Below are positions 1 to 11,453 of a DNA stretch of 64,000 bases, piece after piece. Position 1 is the stretch's first letter. The number at the start of each line of letters is the position of its first letter. Below the pieces are notes generated by a model. That model saw only the letters and a program-made list of their open reading frames with translations. It ran no database searches and had not been told where the DNA came from. This stretch comes from Zanthoxylum bungeanum (taxonomy: Eukaryota > Streptophyta > Magnoliopsida > Sapindales > Rutaceae): contig SKCR01018442.1 of NCBI GenBank assembly GCA_019454045.1, positions 124,001 to 188,000 on the forward strand, read 5' to 3'. Both the position numbers and the translations under genes were made by a program.

Positions 1-20
1 CCACACACGCCTGCTGGAGG

Positions 21-180
21 ATGAAAACGACCACATCAACACCACATCATTGCCACGTCAGCACCAGTCAGCAGCCATGTCATCACATAGTCAGTACCAC
101 ATCATCAAACACGTCAGCGCCATGTCATCATCCGGTCCCACTTTACCATGTCAGCAGCCACGTGTCAGCCACGTCAGCAA
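21..180 (+). repeat. Degenerate CACGTCAGCA-type short repeats in copia leader
   Basis: This stretch is built from irregular copies of a motif close to CCACGTCAGCA or CCATGTCATCA. It lies in the presumed untranslated leader upstream of gag. A short open frame covers it, but the composition is repeat-driven and it resembles no protein I know. The following 180-394 holds no gene and runs into the gag start. Confidence 0.5.
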
Positions 181-394
181 CCCTAGTAAATTTCACTGAG
201 CCCTCTGAAGTCTTTGAAATTTATATTTTAGCCCCTAAACTTTTAGAAATTTATAAATTGGTCCATGAGTCGGATTTGGACTAACGAAGTATCTAATCCA
301 CCATTTTCGACTGTTCCGGACCCAACGGTAACCTCCGATTTATGAAAATCAGCCCTGATTTATCCTATTTTCATTTTAAACTTTAAAACTTAAA

Positions 395-1156
395 ATGAAA
401 ATTGAAGATTCCTCTTCTGGTGCAATGATCAAGCTAACAGCAACCAATTACTCCATCTGGAGACCTCAGATGATATTTTATTTACACTGTAAAGATTTAT
501 TTGATATTATCGAGGTGAAGGGAGTGAGACCAGAAACTGTTAAAGAGTATGACTTTAATAAACGTAATAACAAAACTATGGGTCGGATTAGGCAGTGGAT
601 CGGCCACAATGTCTTCCACCACGTAGCACATGATACGAATACTTATGAAACATGGATAAAATTGGAAGACATATTCCAGGCCAAGACATATCGGAATAAA
701 GCCTTAATAATGAGGCGTTTGGTGAATCTGAAGCTACAGAGTGAAACTTCCATTGCGGAACACACCAATGAGTTATAGAGCCTGGTGAATCAGTTGTCTG
801 CAGTAGACTTGCAACTGAGAGATGAAATTCAAGTCATCTTACTACTCAGTTCTCTTCCTGATAGCTGGGAAACATTGGTGGTTAATCTCAGCAATTCGGC
901 TCCATGAGGTAAACTTACCATACTTATGGTAAAAGATGCATTGTCAAATGAGGAGGCTAGAAGAAAAGACATGGGCACAGATCAGACATAAGCCCTTGTC
1001 ACGGAGAATCAAGGAAGACAACAAGATAAAAATCGAGGTCGAGGGAAAGGTAGAAGCAAAAACAGAGGCAAATCCACAGACGGAAGAAAGCCTATCTACA
1101 AGTGTTACCATTATAGCATAGAAGGCCATTTAAAGAAGAATTGCCGAAAACTGCAA
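395..1156 (+). pseudogene. copia gag remnant with zinc knuckle
   Basis: The reading frame from the ATG at 395 gives a typical copia gag start (LTATNYSIWRPQM). It continues in the same frame past a TAG at 776 with gag-like text (LSSLPDSWETLVVNL). Further stops follow at about 905 and 988. Near 1110-1145 there is a CCHC-like knuckle (CYHYSIEGHLKKNC) in which the second cysteine is replaced by tyrosine, so zinc binding is probably lost. Gag forms the particle that packages retroelement RNA. This copy is not translatable as one protein. Confidence 0.85.
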
Positions 1157-1361
1157 TGAGAGCATGGTCAAGGCAATCCCCAGCCAAAGAACAATGATGC
1201 AGAGACACTAGTAGTTAAAAGCTATCTGTTCCGTCCAGGAAGAAGCATGCCTTCACACCGCAACTCAAGATGTTGAGTGGGTGGTAGATATTATAGCATC
1301 CTACCACATCACCCATCACATGAATTTCTTCACAACATACAAAGCATGAGACTTTGGAGCA

Positions 1362-1765
1362 GTGAATATGGGAAATACCAATTCCTCACAGATAGTGGGA
1401 ATTGGTGAAATTCAGTTGCGGACAAATATAAGGTATACAATAACCCTGACAAAGGTGAGACATATTCAAGAACTTCGACTCAATGTAGCCCTTGAGAAAC
1501 ATGGCTATACTAGACACTTTAGCAATGACATAAAATGCGTCATGGTCATCACCCGATGACATATTCGTGGCACTTTATACAAGACTCATGTGAAGATATG
1601 TGCAGAAAGCCTCAATGTAGCTGAACAAGAGGCTTCTCAAAATCTGTGGCACCAGAGACTCGGTCACATGAGTGAAATAGGTTGTCTACCTTGATAAAGA
1701 AGAATCTAATCACTGTCTCCAAGAATGTTGTTCTAGATCATTGCAATCATTGTCTATTCGGGTAA
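1362..1765 (+). pseudogene. copia protease linker / GAG pre-integrase remnant
   Basis: The frame from about 1362 encodes the conserved stretch between copia protease and integrase (IVGIGEIQLRTN, then VRHIQELRLNV). After a stop at 1557 the text continues with a pre-integrase motif (NLWHQRLGHMSE) and a cysteine/histidine pair near 1740-1755. Stops and a frameshift separate the pieces. The catalytic aspartate region of the protease upstream (1200-1360) is not recognisable. Confidence 0.75.
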
Positions 1766-1811
1766 GCAATATAGAGTCTCCTTTAATTTCTCTTCTACGA
1801 GAAGATCAGAG

Positions 1812-2125
1812 TTGCTCAGTCTGGTGTACTCTTATATTTATGATCCCTTGGAGGTTAATTCACTAGGCGTTAACAAATACTTTCTGACTTTCTTTGACGA
1901 TGCTTCTCAGAAGGTATGGGTGTATTTTTTGAAAACAAAGGATCGGGTCATAGATTATTTCAAATTGTTACATGCCATGGTCGAGCGTGAAACAGAGAAG
2001 AAACTGAAGTGCCTCCGCACAGATAATGGAGACGAGTACACTTCCAGAGAGTTCGATGCCTATTGTGGAAGTCATGGGATTTGAACATGAAATGATTGTT
2101 CCAAGCACCCCACAACATAATGATT
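1812..2125 (+). pseudogene. copia integrase core, left half
   Basis: The RNase-H-fold core of copia integrase is clear (YFLTFFDDASQKVWVYF, then LRTDNGDEY). The first catalytic Asp, normally in an SDVCGP-type motif, is replaced: the text reads SYIYDP. The frame reaches the conserved TPQHN turn at about 2108-2120 and is then cut by the insertion at 2126. The glutamate-bearing helix continues at 6701. The copy is inactive both by point change and by interruption. Confidence 0.85.
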
Positions 2126-2251
2126 TGTTAGTGTTCATAGAACATGCCAATGATCTAATAAGCAAGAAAAGGTGTTCATAAATTCATTATAAGTTGCAGA
2201 ATTACTTACATTGAATGGATTTGAGCTTTTAAATTTTTGAGAAGAAGATCT

Positions 2252-2400
2252 CCAAGATCCTTCCTTTGTTGATTCCAAGCTTTGAGTTGGTTTCCAAGAT
2301 CCTTCCTTTGATGATTCCAAGCTTTGAGTTGTTTGAATGAAGATCTCCAAGATCCTTCCTTTGTTGATTCCAAGCTTTGAGTTGGTTTCCCTATCACTTT
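2252..2400. repeat. Three-copy tandem repeat in the solo LTR
   Basis: A unit beginning CCAAGATCCTTCCTTTG and continuing through GATTCCAAGCTTTGAGTTG starts at 2252, 2294 and 2347. Spacing is uneven (42 and 53 bases) because the second copy lacks a GAATGAAGATCT spacer. Several apparent minus-strand open frames here are by-products of the repeat. Confidence 0.75.
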
Positions 2401-2486
2401 AGTTGATTCCATGAAGTGCTAGCTTTGTTGATTTTACAACAAAATCAAAGAGAAGAGAGAGAGGAAGCTCACGCCCATTAGGCTTG

Positions 2487-5012
2487 TGTGGGAACACAGA
2501 AAATCTGGAGTCGCCAGACTGTAGACAACAGAACCTGGGCGACGCTGGTCTAGGCTCGCGGCCTAGTTGGGAGTACGGAGTAGCCACAGGGGACTAAACC
2601 GGAGAGTAATGGAGTCGCCACCCGGTGTGAACCGGGAAAATGAGATTTAAGGCCGCACTCACCCCTCGCAAGGGAAGACCTCAAACCGTTGGGTTCGGAA
2701 TGGTCCCTTACTTATGTCACTTGTAATAAAAGGATTTATGTAATAATTTAACCAGGCTTGAATAACATTTATTTCCAAAAATATCATGCTTCTAAATTCA
2801 TATGCATACATCAACAAGTTCATCACAACATGCAACATCACATGGCAATCTCATGAACATATTTCAATCCTATGATATGGAAAACTAAGAACAATATAAT
2901 CATGCTTGAGTACTATCTCATGAACCTATTAACCAAATAACATGCTAACAGCCTAATCATGCTTGAATACAATCCCAATAACACATAGAATGGATAAATG
3001 CAGGAATACAAATAATACGATTGGCTATATAACACAAGAAAGATCAACCAAGAGGCAATTATGGATGAATATGATAAGACAGACTCAGTTCAGTGTGTGC
3101 ATGTTCGTGTAGCGTTCGTAAACGCGTTCGAACGAAAATGAAACAGAATGCTCACGTTCGAGTAGCGTTCGTAAACGCGTTCGAACGAAAATGAAACAGA
3201 ATGCTCGCGTTCATATGGCGTTTGATAACGCGTTCGAACGGAAATGAAACAGAATGCTCACGTTCGTATGGCGTTCGTAAACGCGTTCGAACGGAAATGA
3301 GACCTGATGCATGATAAGGCAAAAATGCATGCGCGTTCGAGTTGCGTTCGTAAACGCGTTCGAACGGGAACAAACCTGATGCATGAAATGGGACGCAATA
3401 CATAAACAATAAAATAAAGGGGCGCGGCGAAGTACTGCCGTAAAGGTGGCCTTTTGGGGCTCTTGATCTCTCAAAGAGAGGACCTTTAGACCAACATACT
3501 AAGCCCATGCGCGTCACATCACATCATGCATACAAACATAAAGACAATCATATTATTCTAAGTATGCCGATTGAACGTGTCTTGCATCCAACCGAACACA
3601 CATCAACCGGCGCGGCAAAGCATCGTGGTAAAGGGCTTTAATCCCTCCCCATAGGGGATCTTTCATTCCACTTACTAAGCCCATGCGCTCGATTGAGTCA
3701 TGCATAAATAAGCAACATGCAGAATTTAAGTGACGAAAAATAAATAAATAAAAGCAACACAAAACAAGAGAAGATGCCGTTTACTCAAGTTTTACTCAAG
3801 TGGTACGTGGAGTTGTATCCCAAGTACACACCGCACTACCGTCCATTCGGATTCGGCTACGAAATTTACGTCTGGGTTTCCATCATATATACCACAAGAG
3901 ACGACACTCTTCCATTTCATTCAAGCCACAACATGCATCCATAAACGACTCTCATGCGAATAGAATTCAATAATAATAAAAAAAACGAATATAAACTAAT
4001 GAAAAGGTACCCTCAGGTCTAACCTTTTAAATCACCTCTCGGATGTACGGTACACGATCGTCGGAAGGGTGGATGCTCCGCAACTCTCCCGGTTCACTGG
4101 TTCACTGTTCTCGTTCGTTGTCTTATTGTTTTGAGTCGTCGTTCTCCGTCTTTTGCTATTGTTTCCTTGTGGTTTCGCTGCCGTTTCCTCTTTATCTTTT
4201 GCTTACTGTTTTTTGGGTGTCTTCTTCCTGTAATTTTCTTGTGTGTTGTGTATGAGCTAGGGACTAGGGACTAGGGTTGAGAAGGTTGGTGATGGGTTCT
4301 TTTTATAGGCAAAAGGGTTGGGCTTGACAAGGAAAGGGATTTGGCTAATTAAAGAGGGATTTGATTTGGTTTGGTTAAGGGAAGTCAAAGATTGAGGGGG
4401 GGGGGGGACAAATCTTGGCTAGATAGGGAAGGTTGGATATTTGATTGGCTTGGTTTAGGAATACAATATTTTAAGTTAGGAATAATATATTGGTAATTAT
4501 CTTATTAGATTAGGAAGTCAAATATATGATTGGCTTTAATTGGTTAGGATAGATTTTAATTAGGTATATCTTCTTTTTAGTTTTAGTATATAATATATTC
4601 AAATTATTTAAATTAGGCATGATTTTAGTTTAAGTTTGGTAAATGCTTTATTTAATTGGTAAATGGTTTAAATATTTTATTTAATGTTTAATGTTTAAAT
4701 TAATATTTATTTATTTAATTTGGGATGTGTTTTATGGGCTTTGGGGGGCTAATTGGGCTGGATGTGAGGCTAGCAGTAAAACCAGAATTACCGACACCGT
4801 TCGAACGCTTCCTCGAACGCGGCACGAACGCCCGCAATCCGTTTGACGTTCGAACGTAAACACGAACGCAGCACTAACCAAAACAGTGAACCTTGTTTAT
4901 TCTGAATTTCCCCTTCCGATATCCGTTTCCTGTGACCTCCGTGACTTAAAAGGTAGTGTCTCCAAAATGAGACTCATCATAGGGACTTATGTGTAAAAAT
5001 GCAGTGCCTACA
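2487..5012 (-). mobile_element. Solo LTR of tRNA-Arg-primed (Ogre/Tat-like) family
   Basis: The sequence starts TGTGGGAACACAGAAA and ends AATGCAGTGCCTACA. It is the reverse complement of the LTR ends of the complete element at 17335-28306, so it lies on the minus strand. It is flanked by a perfect TSD, GCTTG (2482-2486 and 5013-5017). Internal landmarks shared with the full LTRs include the block around 2580-2710 and the CGTTCGAACG-rich stretches. No internal region is present, so it is a solo LTR. It holds no gene; the open frames in it are fortuitous. Confidence 0.88.
3103..3370. repeat. 53-bp tandem repeat rich in CGTTCGAACG palindrome
   Basis: Copies of GCGTTCGTAAACGCGTTCG recur at 3112, 3165, 3218 and 3271, an exact 53-base period, with a fifth degenerate copy near 3344. 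Each contains the perfect palindrome CGTTCGAACG. A related cluster lies at 4800-4870, and others lie in the LTR pair of the full element (19805-19950 and 27535-27680). The array is specific to this LTR family. Confidence 0.85.
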
Positions 5013-6700
5013 GCTTGGTCTTAGGGTTTTCATTTGTTTCAAGTGTTGTATTACACAAGTGAAGAGAGAGAGAAGACTTTTGGTAAAATCACTTTTACCA
5101 TTTTCACCTAAACTAGGTGGTTGGGTAAATGGTTTTACCAAAACCATTACAAGGTGGTTGGTGGCTTGGCATAAATGCCAACTACCCTCCCAACTACCAC
5201 ATGTGAAGTGGGCCCCACATTTGAATTCAAAATTCAAATGGATTCTACGAATGTTTGCCGCGGCTCGGATTCGTTTAATCCGATTAAACGAATTTCATTA
5301 AATCTAATTTAATTAAATGACGACGCCTCGTAAAGATATTACGAATGTCGTTTACGAATTAATTCTAAATTAATTCGTTCGCTCGTATTAAAGTCCAACT
5401 TTAATTTCGTAATGAAATCCAATTCATATTAATATATCCGATATATTAATTTTAGCCCATACGAATAAATTAAATAGAAAAATCAAATTTAACTATTAAA
5501 TTTATTCTACCGATTAATTCAAAATTAATCGCGTTCTCTCTCTTCCGAACACATTTAATCCCATATTAAATAATACCTCAATTAATCCCAGATTAATTTT
5601 CTCCATCTTAATTAATCCCAGATTAATTCTCTCTCTTAATTAATCCCAGATTAATTCTAATTCGAGTCAACTGTCATCGGTGAATCTTTGGGAAGCGACC
5701 CAAGAGATCCCTGGATATGTTGGCAGTAAATACGGTCATCGGATTATCCGAATACGTGCGTACCTCGTACCACGTGCTTACCGATTTACAAAACATGGTT
5801 GGCTTCTAGCAAAGCACCGTGCCTACCCAATTCTCCAGAAATATTCTTACTGGAATATATAATCTATGTTAGGCGTAGTATACGTAGTATTGCGTATTGC
5901 GATCCAGTATCTAATGTCACGTGCTAGGCCTGAGGCTGGAATATGTCTGCCCCGTACGAAGCACATGTCAGATGTCTGGTAACTAGTCTCTATAATCGGA
6001 TGAACATGACCTAGTCATATCATCCCGATGACTGCAGTACTTAAGAGCACTAGTTTCGTATCCTACGTGACATCATCTCCACTATGACTGGAGTGATACT
6101 TCCGTCTTGACATCACACCCAATACACTACGATTCTTAATATACCCAGCAGAGGCGTACACAGAACCGGTTAAAGCCCTGGACGACCAAAACTAAAGCAT
6201 ACCGATTATCGCAAGTATTAGCGGTGCAAGTCTCAGGTTAAGACAAAATACACCTACCCTGATTTCGGACTTCCATAGACACATAGTCATACTACCAATG
6301 GAATTCCGAGGGGTCTATCCAGAGCGAAGCTGTTTCCGCACCATCGGTAAACACAACTTCCTATCACACTTGCATAAGTATCCAATACTTAAATATATGA
6401 GAACTATGTCGTTGTGCTCCCACAATGCGCACAAGTGCAATACTAGTCTATTCCGCATTATCGATGTCCAGTCTCGATAATACTAAGACTATGGATATTT
6501 AATGATTAATCCTTCGAGGACTGATACTGTCTCATATCATCTCAATCCAGGAACTAATCATAGGGACCTCCTATCATTTATACATCTAGGTGATCTAATC
6601 ACAAATGATAAGAGCGCAATCTCCTTATCACATAGTTAATTTGTACAACAACACCATGATCTGTATAAATAGTGACGCTATGGGTCATAACTGTCCAACA

Positions 6701-7261
6701 TGATGTTGCTAAAAGAATGAACCAAACCATTATGGAGAAAGTAACTAAGCTGTCAAAGACATTTTGGGTAGAATCTGTTTGTGTCGTCTGCTACCTGATC
6801 AACAGATCACCATATGTACAGTTGAATTTTGAAATTCCGGAGAAAGTGTGGTCTGGTAAGAATCCCTCATATTCTTACCTTAGAACATTCGGTTGTTTAG
6901 TCTTTGCACATGTATCCAAAGAGCTCAGGCAGAATATCGATGCAAGGACTACTTCATGCATGTTCATAGGCTATGGAGACGTTTAATTTGGATACATGCT
7001 ATGAGACCTGAAGGAAAGAAGGTCCTCAGAAGTAGGTATGTAGTGTTTCTTGAAGACCAATTAATAGAAGACATTGAAAAGCCCAAGATGTCTTCTAATT
7101 TCAGTGCCGACAAAATCGATACAGATCCAGACACAACCCCAACACCAACACAAGTGGCCACAAATAATGATGAGGTGTATGATATGCCAGAAGTAGAAGC
7201 AGAGGACGAATGCAGTGTTGAGCAGGGGGAGCTGCAACCCGCTCCATCAGAGGCTAGGTGA
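6701..7261 (+). pseudogene. copia integrase right half and C-terminal region
   Basis: The frame resumes the integrase exactly where it was cut, with the glutamate helix region (KRMNQTIMEKV) and the following conserved text (YLINRSPYVQLNF, then TFGCLVFAHV). After a frameshift near 6960-7000 comes the integrase C-terminal box (EGKKVLRSRYVVFLED). The glutamate of the DDE triad, normally an ER pair before MNQT, reads KR here, another sign of decay. A spacer of low similarity (about 7262-7380) leads to the reverse transcriptase. Confidence 0.8.
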
Positions 7262-7382
7262 TCATCCACAAATCTGGATGATAACAGACCTCCAGAACTA
7301 GTAAACCTTCAGTACGAAGATCTGAGCGAGGCCTGATTCCATCAACCAAATACTGAGGATCTGACTGTATTCTGCTTACTGA

Positions 7383-8160
7383 CGAGAGGGAACTAGAAAC
7401 TTTCAACGAAGCTGTATCTCATAAAGACAAAGAAAAATAGTTGCATGCAATGCATGAGGAAATGAAATCTCTGCAGAAAAATAATATTTATGAGATAGTC
7501 AAGCTCCCGCATGGCATGAAGACACTGAATAACAAATGGGTGTTTAAGCTAAAAAGATAGTAGCGGAAATGTGGTGAAACACAAAACCCGGTTAGTAGTC
7601 AAAAGATTCCTATAGAAAAAGGGAATCGACTTTAATGAAATTTTTTCACCAGTTGTAAAAATGGCTTCAATCCGAGTTATCCTAGGATTGGTAGCCAGTT
7701 TAAACTTAGAACTTAAACAAATGGATGTTAAAACATCATTTCTTCATAGTGATCTAAATGAAGAAATCTACATGGAGCAACCAGAAGGTTTCAAGATTTT
7801 AGGAACCTTGTTTGCAAGCTAAAGAAAAATTTGATCGGGTTCAAGCAAGCACCAAGACAATGGTACAAGAAGTTTGACTCATTCATGGTGGGTCAATGCT
7901 ACAAAAGAACTATAGCAGATCAGTGTGTATACATTCAAAGGTTTCCGGATGGAAATTTCGTTGCTCTTCTACTATATGTAGACGACATGTTGATCGTTGG
8001 ACAAGAAACAGCGAAGATCAACCAGTTGAAAGATGAACTCTCTAAGTCTTTCGACATGAAAGACTTAGGGTCAACTCAACAGATTTTGGGAATGGAAATA
8101 GTTCGTGACAGACAGAACAAAAAGTTGTGTCTTTCAGATGAGAGTTATATTAACGGATAA
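7383..8160 (+). pseudogene. copia reverse transcriptase remnant
   Basis: The N-terminal part is recognisable but broken (LHAMHEEMKSL, then NNKWVFKLK followed by two stops at 7555-7562). The palm domain reads well from 7831 (GFKQAPRQWYKKFDSF) and keeps the catalytic YVDD motif at about 7977-7988. It ends at a stop at 8158, after which the RNase H connection continues in the next frame. Reverse transcriptase would copy element RNA to DNA, but this copy cannot make the full enzyme. Confidence 0.88.
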
Positions 8161-8162
8161 TC

Positions 8163-8960
8163 ATGAGATTTGATATACATAAAGTTAAACCGGTCAGCGT
8201 TCTGCTAGCGCACCATTTCAAACTGAGCAAGAGTTTGTGCCCCTCATCTAAGAAAGAGATAGATGAGTTGTCATCAATGCCATATTCTTCAGCAATTGGA
8301 AGCTTAATGTATGCTATGGTATGTACCAGGCCGGATATTGCTCACGCAGTGGGTGTAGTGAGTTGTTTTCTCTCTAACCCAGGAAAAAAACACTGGGAGG
8401 CAGTCAAATGGATTCTCAGGTACCTCAAGGGTACATCGAAGTTACGTCTGTGCTACGGGGGAGCTGATCCAATCTTGGAAGGCTATACAGATTCAGATAT
8501 GGTAGGAGATCTTGATGATAGAAAATCTACATCAGGTTTTATCTACACTTTTGCATGGGGAGTTGTGTCATGGCAGTCAAGATTGCATAGGTGTATTGCA
8601 TTATCCACAACTGAAGCTGAATACATTACAGTAGCTGAAGCATGAAAGGAAATGTTGTGGTTAAAGCATTTTCTCCAAGAGTTAGGGATCAAACAGACAT
8701 GATACAAGATACATTGTGATAGTGAGAGTGCCTTGGACTTGAGCAAGAACTCAATGTATCATTCCCGGACGAAACACATTGATATTCGCTATCATTGGAT
8801 ACACGAGGTGATGGATCAACAACTGCTGAGACTAGTGAAGATCCATACAGATGAGAATCTAGCCGACATGTTAACAAAGGTGGTTACTCGTGACAAACTA
8901 GAGTTGTGCAGAGACATAGACGGGATAGTTGTCAGATGCGATCGTTTTCGGATGCAGTTG
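8163..8960 (+). pseudogene. copia RNase H remnant
   Basis: A conserved connection (GSLMYAMVCTRPDIAHAV) is followed by copia RNase H: TDSDM with the first Asp, DDRKSTSGF, STTEAEY with Glu, and HCDSESA with Asp near 8715. A TGA at 8643-8645 and another at about 8701 interrupt one otherwise continuous frame. The C-terminal tail (TKHIDIRYHWI, then DENLADMLTK) is intact to about 8910. The polypurine tract follows directly. Confidence 0.88.
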
Positions 8961-8972
8961 GAAGGGGATAAT
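8960..8972 (+). other. Polypurine tract of copia element
   Basis: GGAAGGGGATAAT lies between the end of RNase H and a TG dinucleotide that begins an LTR-like sequence at 8973. This is the expected position for the plus-strand primer. Confidence 0.6.
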
Positions 8973-9340
8973 TGTAGTGAATCCAGCTACATATGCATCA
9001 TCACCATCTTTGCACAAGCCTCCAATGCACTTTAGGTGAAACTTTGAAATATGGTGCAAACCTCCAAATAAACTTTAGGTGCATTTGGATTTTTGTTGAT
9101 TTTTGAGTCATGCATTTTACTATAAATAGAGAGCTCATTTGAGAGCTTAATTCATCCAAAATATTAAAGCTTTATGTTAAGAAAGCTTTGAGAGTGTTAA
9201 AGAGTGAGGTTTTTGTAAAGAGTTTAAACACTTGTAAAGTTCTATTCTTGTAGTAATAGATTCGGTTTTTCCTCAAAAACACTCTATAGTGATCAGAGAA
9301 TCACAACAATGATTACAACAATCTAATTACACAAATTAAG
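8973..9340 (+). repeat. Probable 3' LTR of copia element
   Basis: The stretch starts TGTAGTG immediately after the polypurine tract. It contains a good TATA box (TATAAATA at 9121-9128) about 150 bases in, as expected for a short copia LTR of about 350-400 bases. The end near TCTAATTACA (9340) is a guess because no second LTR or TSD is available. It lies in the same orientation as, and shortly upstream of, the first cytochrome b561 gene. Confidence 0.5.
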
Positions 9341-9580
9341 TCTCTAGCTGTACCAATTACAAGTTTAGCTAAAGATGCTTTAACTAAAGCACGAAGTTTC
9401 CCTGATATTCCAAACCCAACAAGCCAAGCGATTCCGAGAATAATACAACTCTCATTTTACTTTCGCAAAAGAGATTTCTAATGTTCACTCAATCAAAGCT
9501 AGTATTTAAGCACAACAATTTCTTTAAGTACTTCATCAACTTGACACCCTCCCCCCAGGCCCCAAAAGCAGCAGCTAGCC
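9341..9580 (+). promoter_or_regulatory. Upstream region of first CYB561 gene
   Basis: These 240 bases lie between the presumed LTR end and the start codon. They probably contain the core promoter and 5' UTR. I see no strong TATA box, which leaves open that the LTR TATA at 9121 contributes. A C-rich run (CCCTCCCCCC) lies about 30 bases before the ATG. Confidence 0.35.
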
Positions 9581-10607
9581 ATGGATTATTCTATCGACAG
9601 CGTCACCTTCAGGCGGTCAGCCTCTCGGTTAACCATAGGTGCACAGTTGTTTGGCATCTTAGCCATCATTCTTATGCTTGTTTGGTTGCTGCATTTTCGA
9701 GGAGGAATAGAGTATGATTCAGACGATCAAGATCGCGTTTTCAATGTAATTACAAAATTAAAACAAAAAACAAAAAAACAAAAAACCCTTCCACCATGTT
9801 TTTAATTATGAGTTCAAATGAGTGGATACTAGAAATTAATTAGTGTTCTTGTCTTTGTAGGTTCACCCATTTCTTATGTTTTGCGGGTTTGTGTTCCTTG
9901 CTGGTCAAGGTATTAATTACTTTCCTATGTTGTTAAATCTGATCATGCTAATTAATCAATGCTTCCTGTACAAGTTTCTAAGTATTTTGTTTTTAAAAAT
10001 TTGGTGCATTGTGAAGCAATGATGGCATATAAGACAGTGAGGGCACAGAGACACGTGCAGAAATATGTTCACATGATACTTCATTTGATTGCTTTTTGCC
10101 TTGGAGTTGTTGGCATATGTGCTGTTTTCAAGTATCATGATATGGTCAATCAAGAGGATATGAACAGCTTGCATTCTTGGATTGGGATGGGAACCTTCTG
10201 CTTGTTTGGCCTACAGGTAAACAAATTTAAAAAAAAAAAGAAAAGAAATTTTTACAATGTGCTTATGATATAATACTAAGGCCTGATACTTGCAAAATAT
10301 TTTTATTTTTAATTAAAATAGAGTACTTAATTTATTTGTTTTGCAGTGGTTGTTTGGACTATCTACATATATGTTTCAAGGAACATCAATGGAAACAAGG
10401 GCAAGAATGCTTCCATGGCATATATGTGGAGGTAGAGCACTCTTGTACATGGCAATATGCTCTGCCCTAACAGGATTGATGCAGTCAGCTACATTCTTGA
10501 AACTGCAGCACGATCGCGAAGCTCGTTTGCTCAACTTTACTGGACTGTCAATCCTTCTCTTCGGCATTTTTGTTGATCTCTCTGTTGCTCTTGCCCGTTA
10601 TGTGTGA
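9581..10607 (+). CDS. CYB561: Cytochrome b561 (transmembrane ascorbate ferrireductase family), copy 1
   Basis: Four coding exons, 9581-9745, 9861-9909, 10017-10216 and 10347-10607, all with GT-AG introns, give 224 residues, the usual plant length. The family passes electrons from cytosolic ascorbate across a membrane through two b haems. The four haem-ligand histidines appear as H57 (VHP), H90, H124 (LHSW) and H163 (LPWH). Their spacings of 33, 34 and 39 match plant CYB561, and six hydrophobic helices are evident. The cytosolic AYKT motif and basic stretch after helix 2 fit ascorbate binding. Compared with the neighbouring copy, this protein has a charged Arg at 168 in helix 5 and Asp at 215 in helix 6. 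It is otherwise intact. The ATG was chosen because it opens the frame just before the first helix and matches the exon layout of copy 2. Confidence 0.88.
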
Positions 10608-11453
10608 TTATAATTATTGTAGATATTCTTTCTGGTTTTTTATATGATAGTTTTTTTTTTTTTTTTTTTTTTTCTGTTTGTTTTGTGTTTCAATTCAGAT
10701 TGCATTGTATTGATGTTGTAACCTATTAAATTATTCATATGTTTATATTTTCCAGTAAATTTGGACTTTGGAGTGGTTATTAAAGGCTGTATGTTATGCT
10801 GTTGTGTACTAGCTTGCTGATATTCATTCAAGAAAGAATCAGAATTCAATGCTAAGCTGATTTTGTGTTGAATACTAAATCAACCGTTACATGGGGTCCA
10901 TATTAGACATATGATTCAATTATCGACACTAACTAAACTTCAAAATAACATAAAAGAACGTGGAAGTATTTGAGTTGTTACCTCAAACCAAATTTCTTTA
11001 AATCTTAATCACCTTCAACTTTTTACACACAATGTGTAATATTATTAGTCATACTTGAGAATACAAAACAATTTACCATTAACAAACTCATCAAGTCATC
11101 ATACCAAATAAATTTGAATTCAAACAATTTGGCAAGTTCTATGTTTGATTTTGTAATGGGGTTTTGTTCATTCTTAAATTCACAAACTCATTGAACATGC
11201 CACCTCAAATTCTAGCCGGCAGGACGGTTTTTCCAACTTTCTTGTTTGGCATGCAAACAAAACCCTCTCTTTGTGCATTTCATATATCACATAGTTTACT
11301 ACAAACTGTTTTTCTTTTGTATATTCTAAAACATACTATATAGCTGGCACAGTTATGATCTTGAAAAATTAATGCAATGAACTTAGAATAACACTTCCCC
11401 ACCTTTCATTTCCTTACAACACACGTTACCCTGCACATATTGAAATCAATCCC
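10608..11453 (+). other. Intergenic spacer between the two CYB561 genes
   Basis: The 3' UTR of copy 1 follows its stop and includes a T-run at 10651-10673. The rest is AT-rich spacer and the promoter of copy 2. I see no gene or transposon signature. Confidence 0.5.
10651..10673 (+). repeat. Poly-T tract in 3' UTR
   Basis: A run of 23 T residues lies 44 bases after the stop of CYB561 copy 1. It is a length-variable microsatellite, not a terminator for this polymerase II gene. Confidence 0.8.

Larger units (their letters stand above)
2126..6700. mobile_element. Solo copia-type LTR inserted in integrase
   Basis: The insertion starts TGTTAG and ends CCAACA, the TG...CA ends of an LTR. The flanks are TGATT (2121-2125) and TGATG (6701-6705), a five-base TSD with one mismatch. 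Removing the segment restores the continuity of the integrase across the TPQHN-D join. Without the nested element at 2487-5012 it is about 2.05 kb and holds no coding domains, so it reads as a solo LTR left by recombination between two LTRs. The style of its right half resembles the long copia LTRs at 55256-57663, but I cannot align it. Orientation is unresolved. Confidence 0.6.
1..9340 (+). mobile_element. Degenerate Ty1/copia LTR retrotransposon (5' end outside window)
   Basis: Domains lie in copia order: gag, zinc knuckle, pre-integrase, integrase, reverse transcriptase and RNase H. A polypurine tract and an apparent 3' LTR follow. The gag-pol frame is broken by many stops and frameshifts, so no autonomous product is possible. 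The integrase is interrupted by a nested insertion at 2126-6700; the coding text resumes in the correct context at 6701. No 5' LTR or primer binding site is seen, so the element starts upstream of the window or is truncated. The outer right boundary near 9340 is approximate because the LTR cannot be compared with a partner. Confidence 0.9.

Noticed and set aside
3152..3517. Minus-strand frames with repeated FPFERV peptides
   Set aside because: They arise from the 53-bp tandem repeat in the solo LTR.
4396..4407. G-run that could be a polypurine tract or quadruplex
   Set aside because: It lies in the middle of a solo LTR without an adjoining LTR end. It is a single run, so no quadruplex can be argued.
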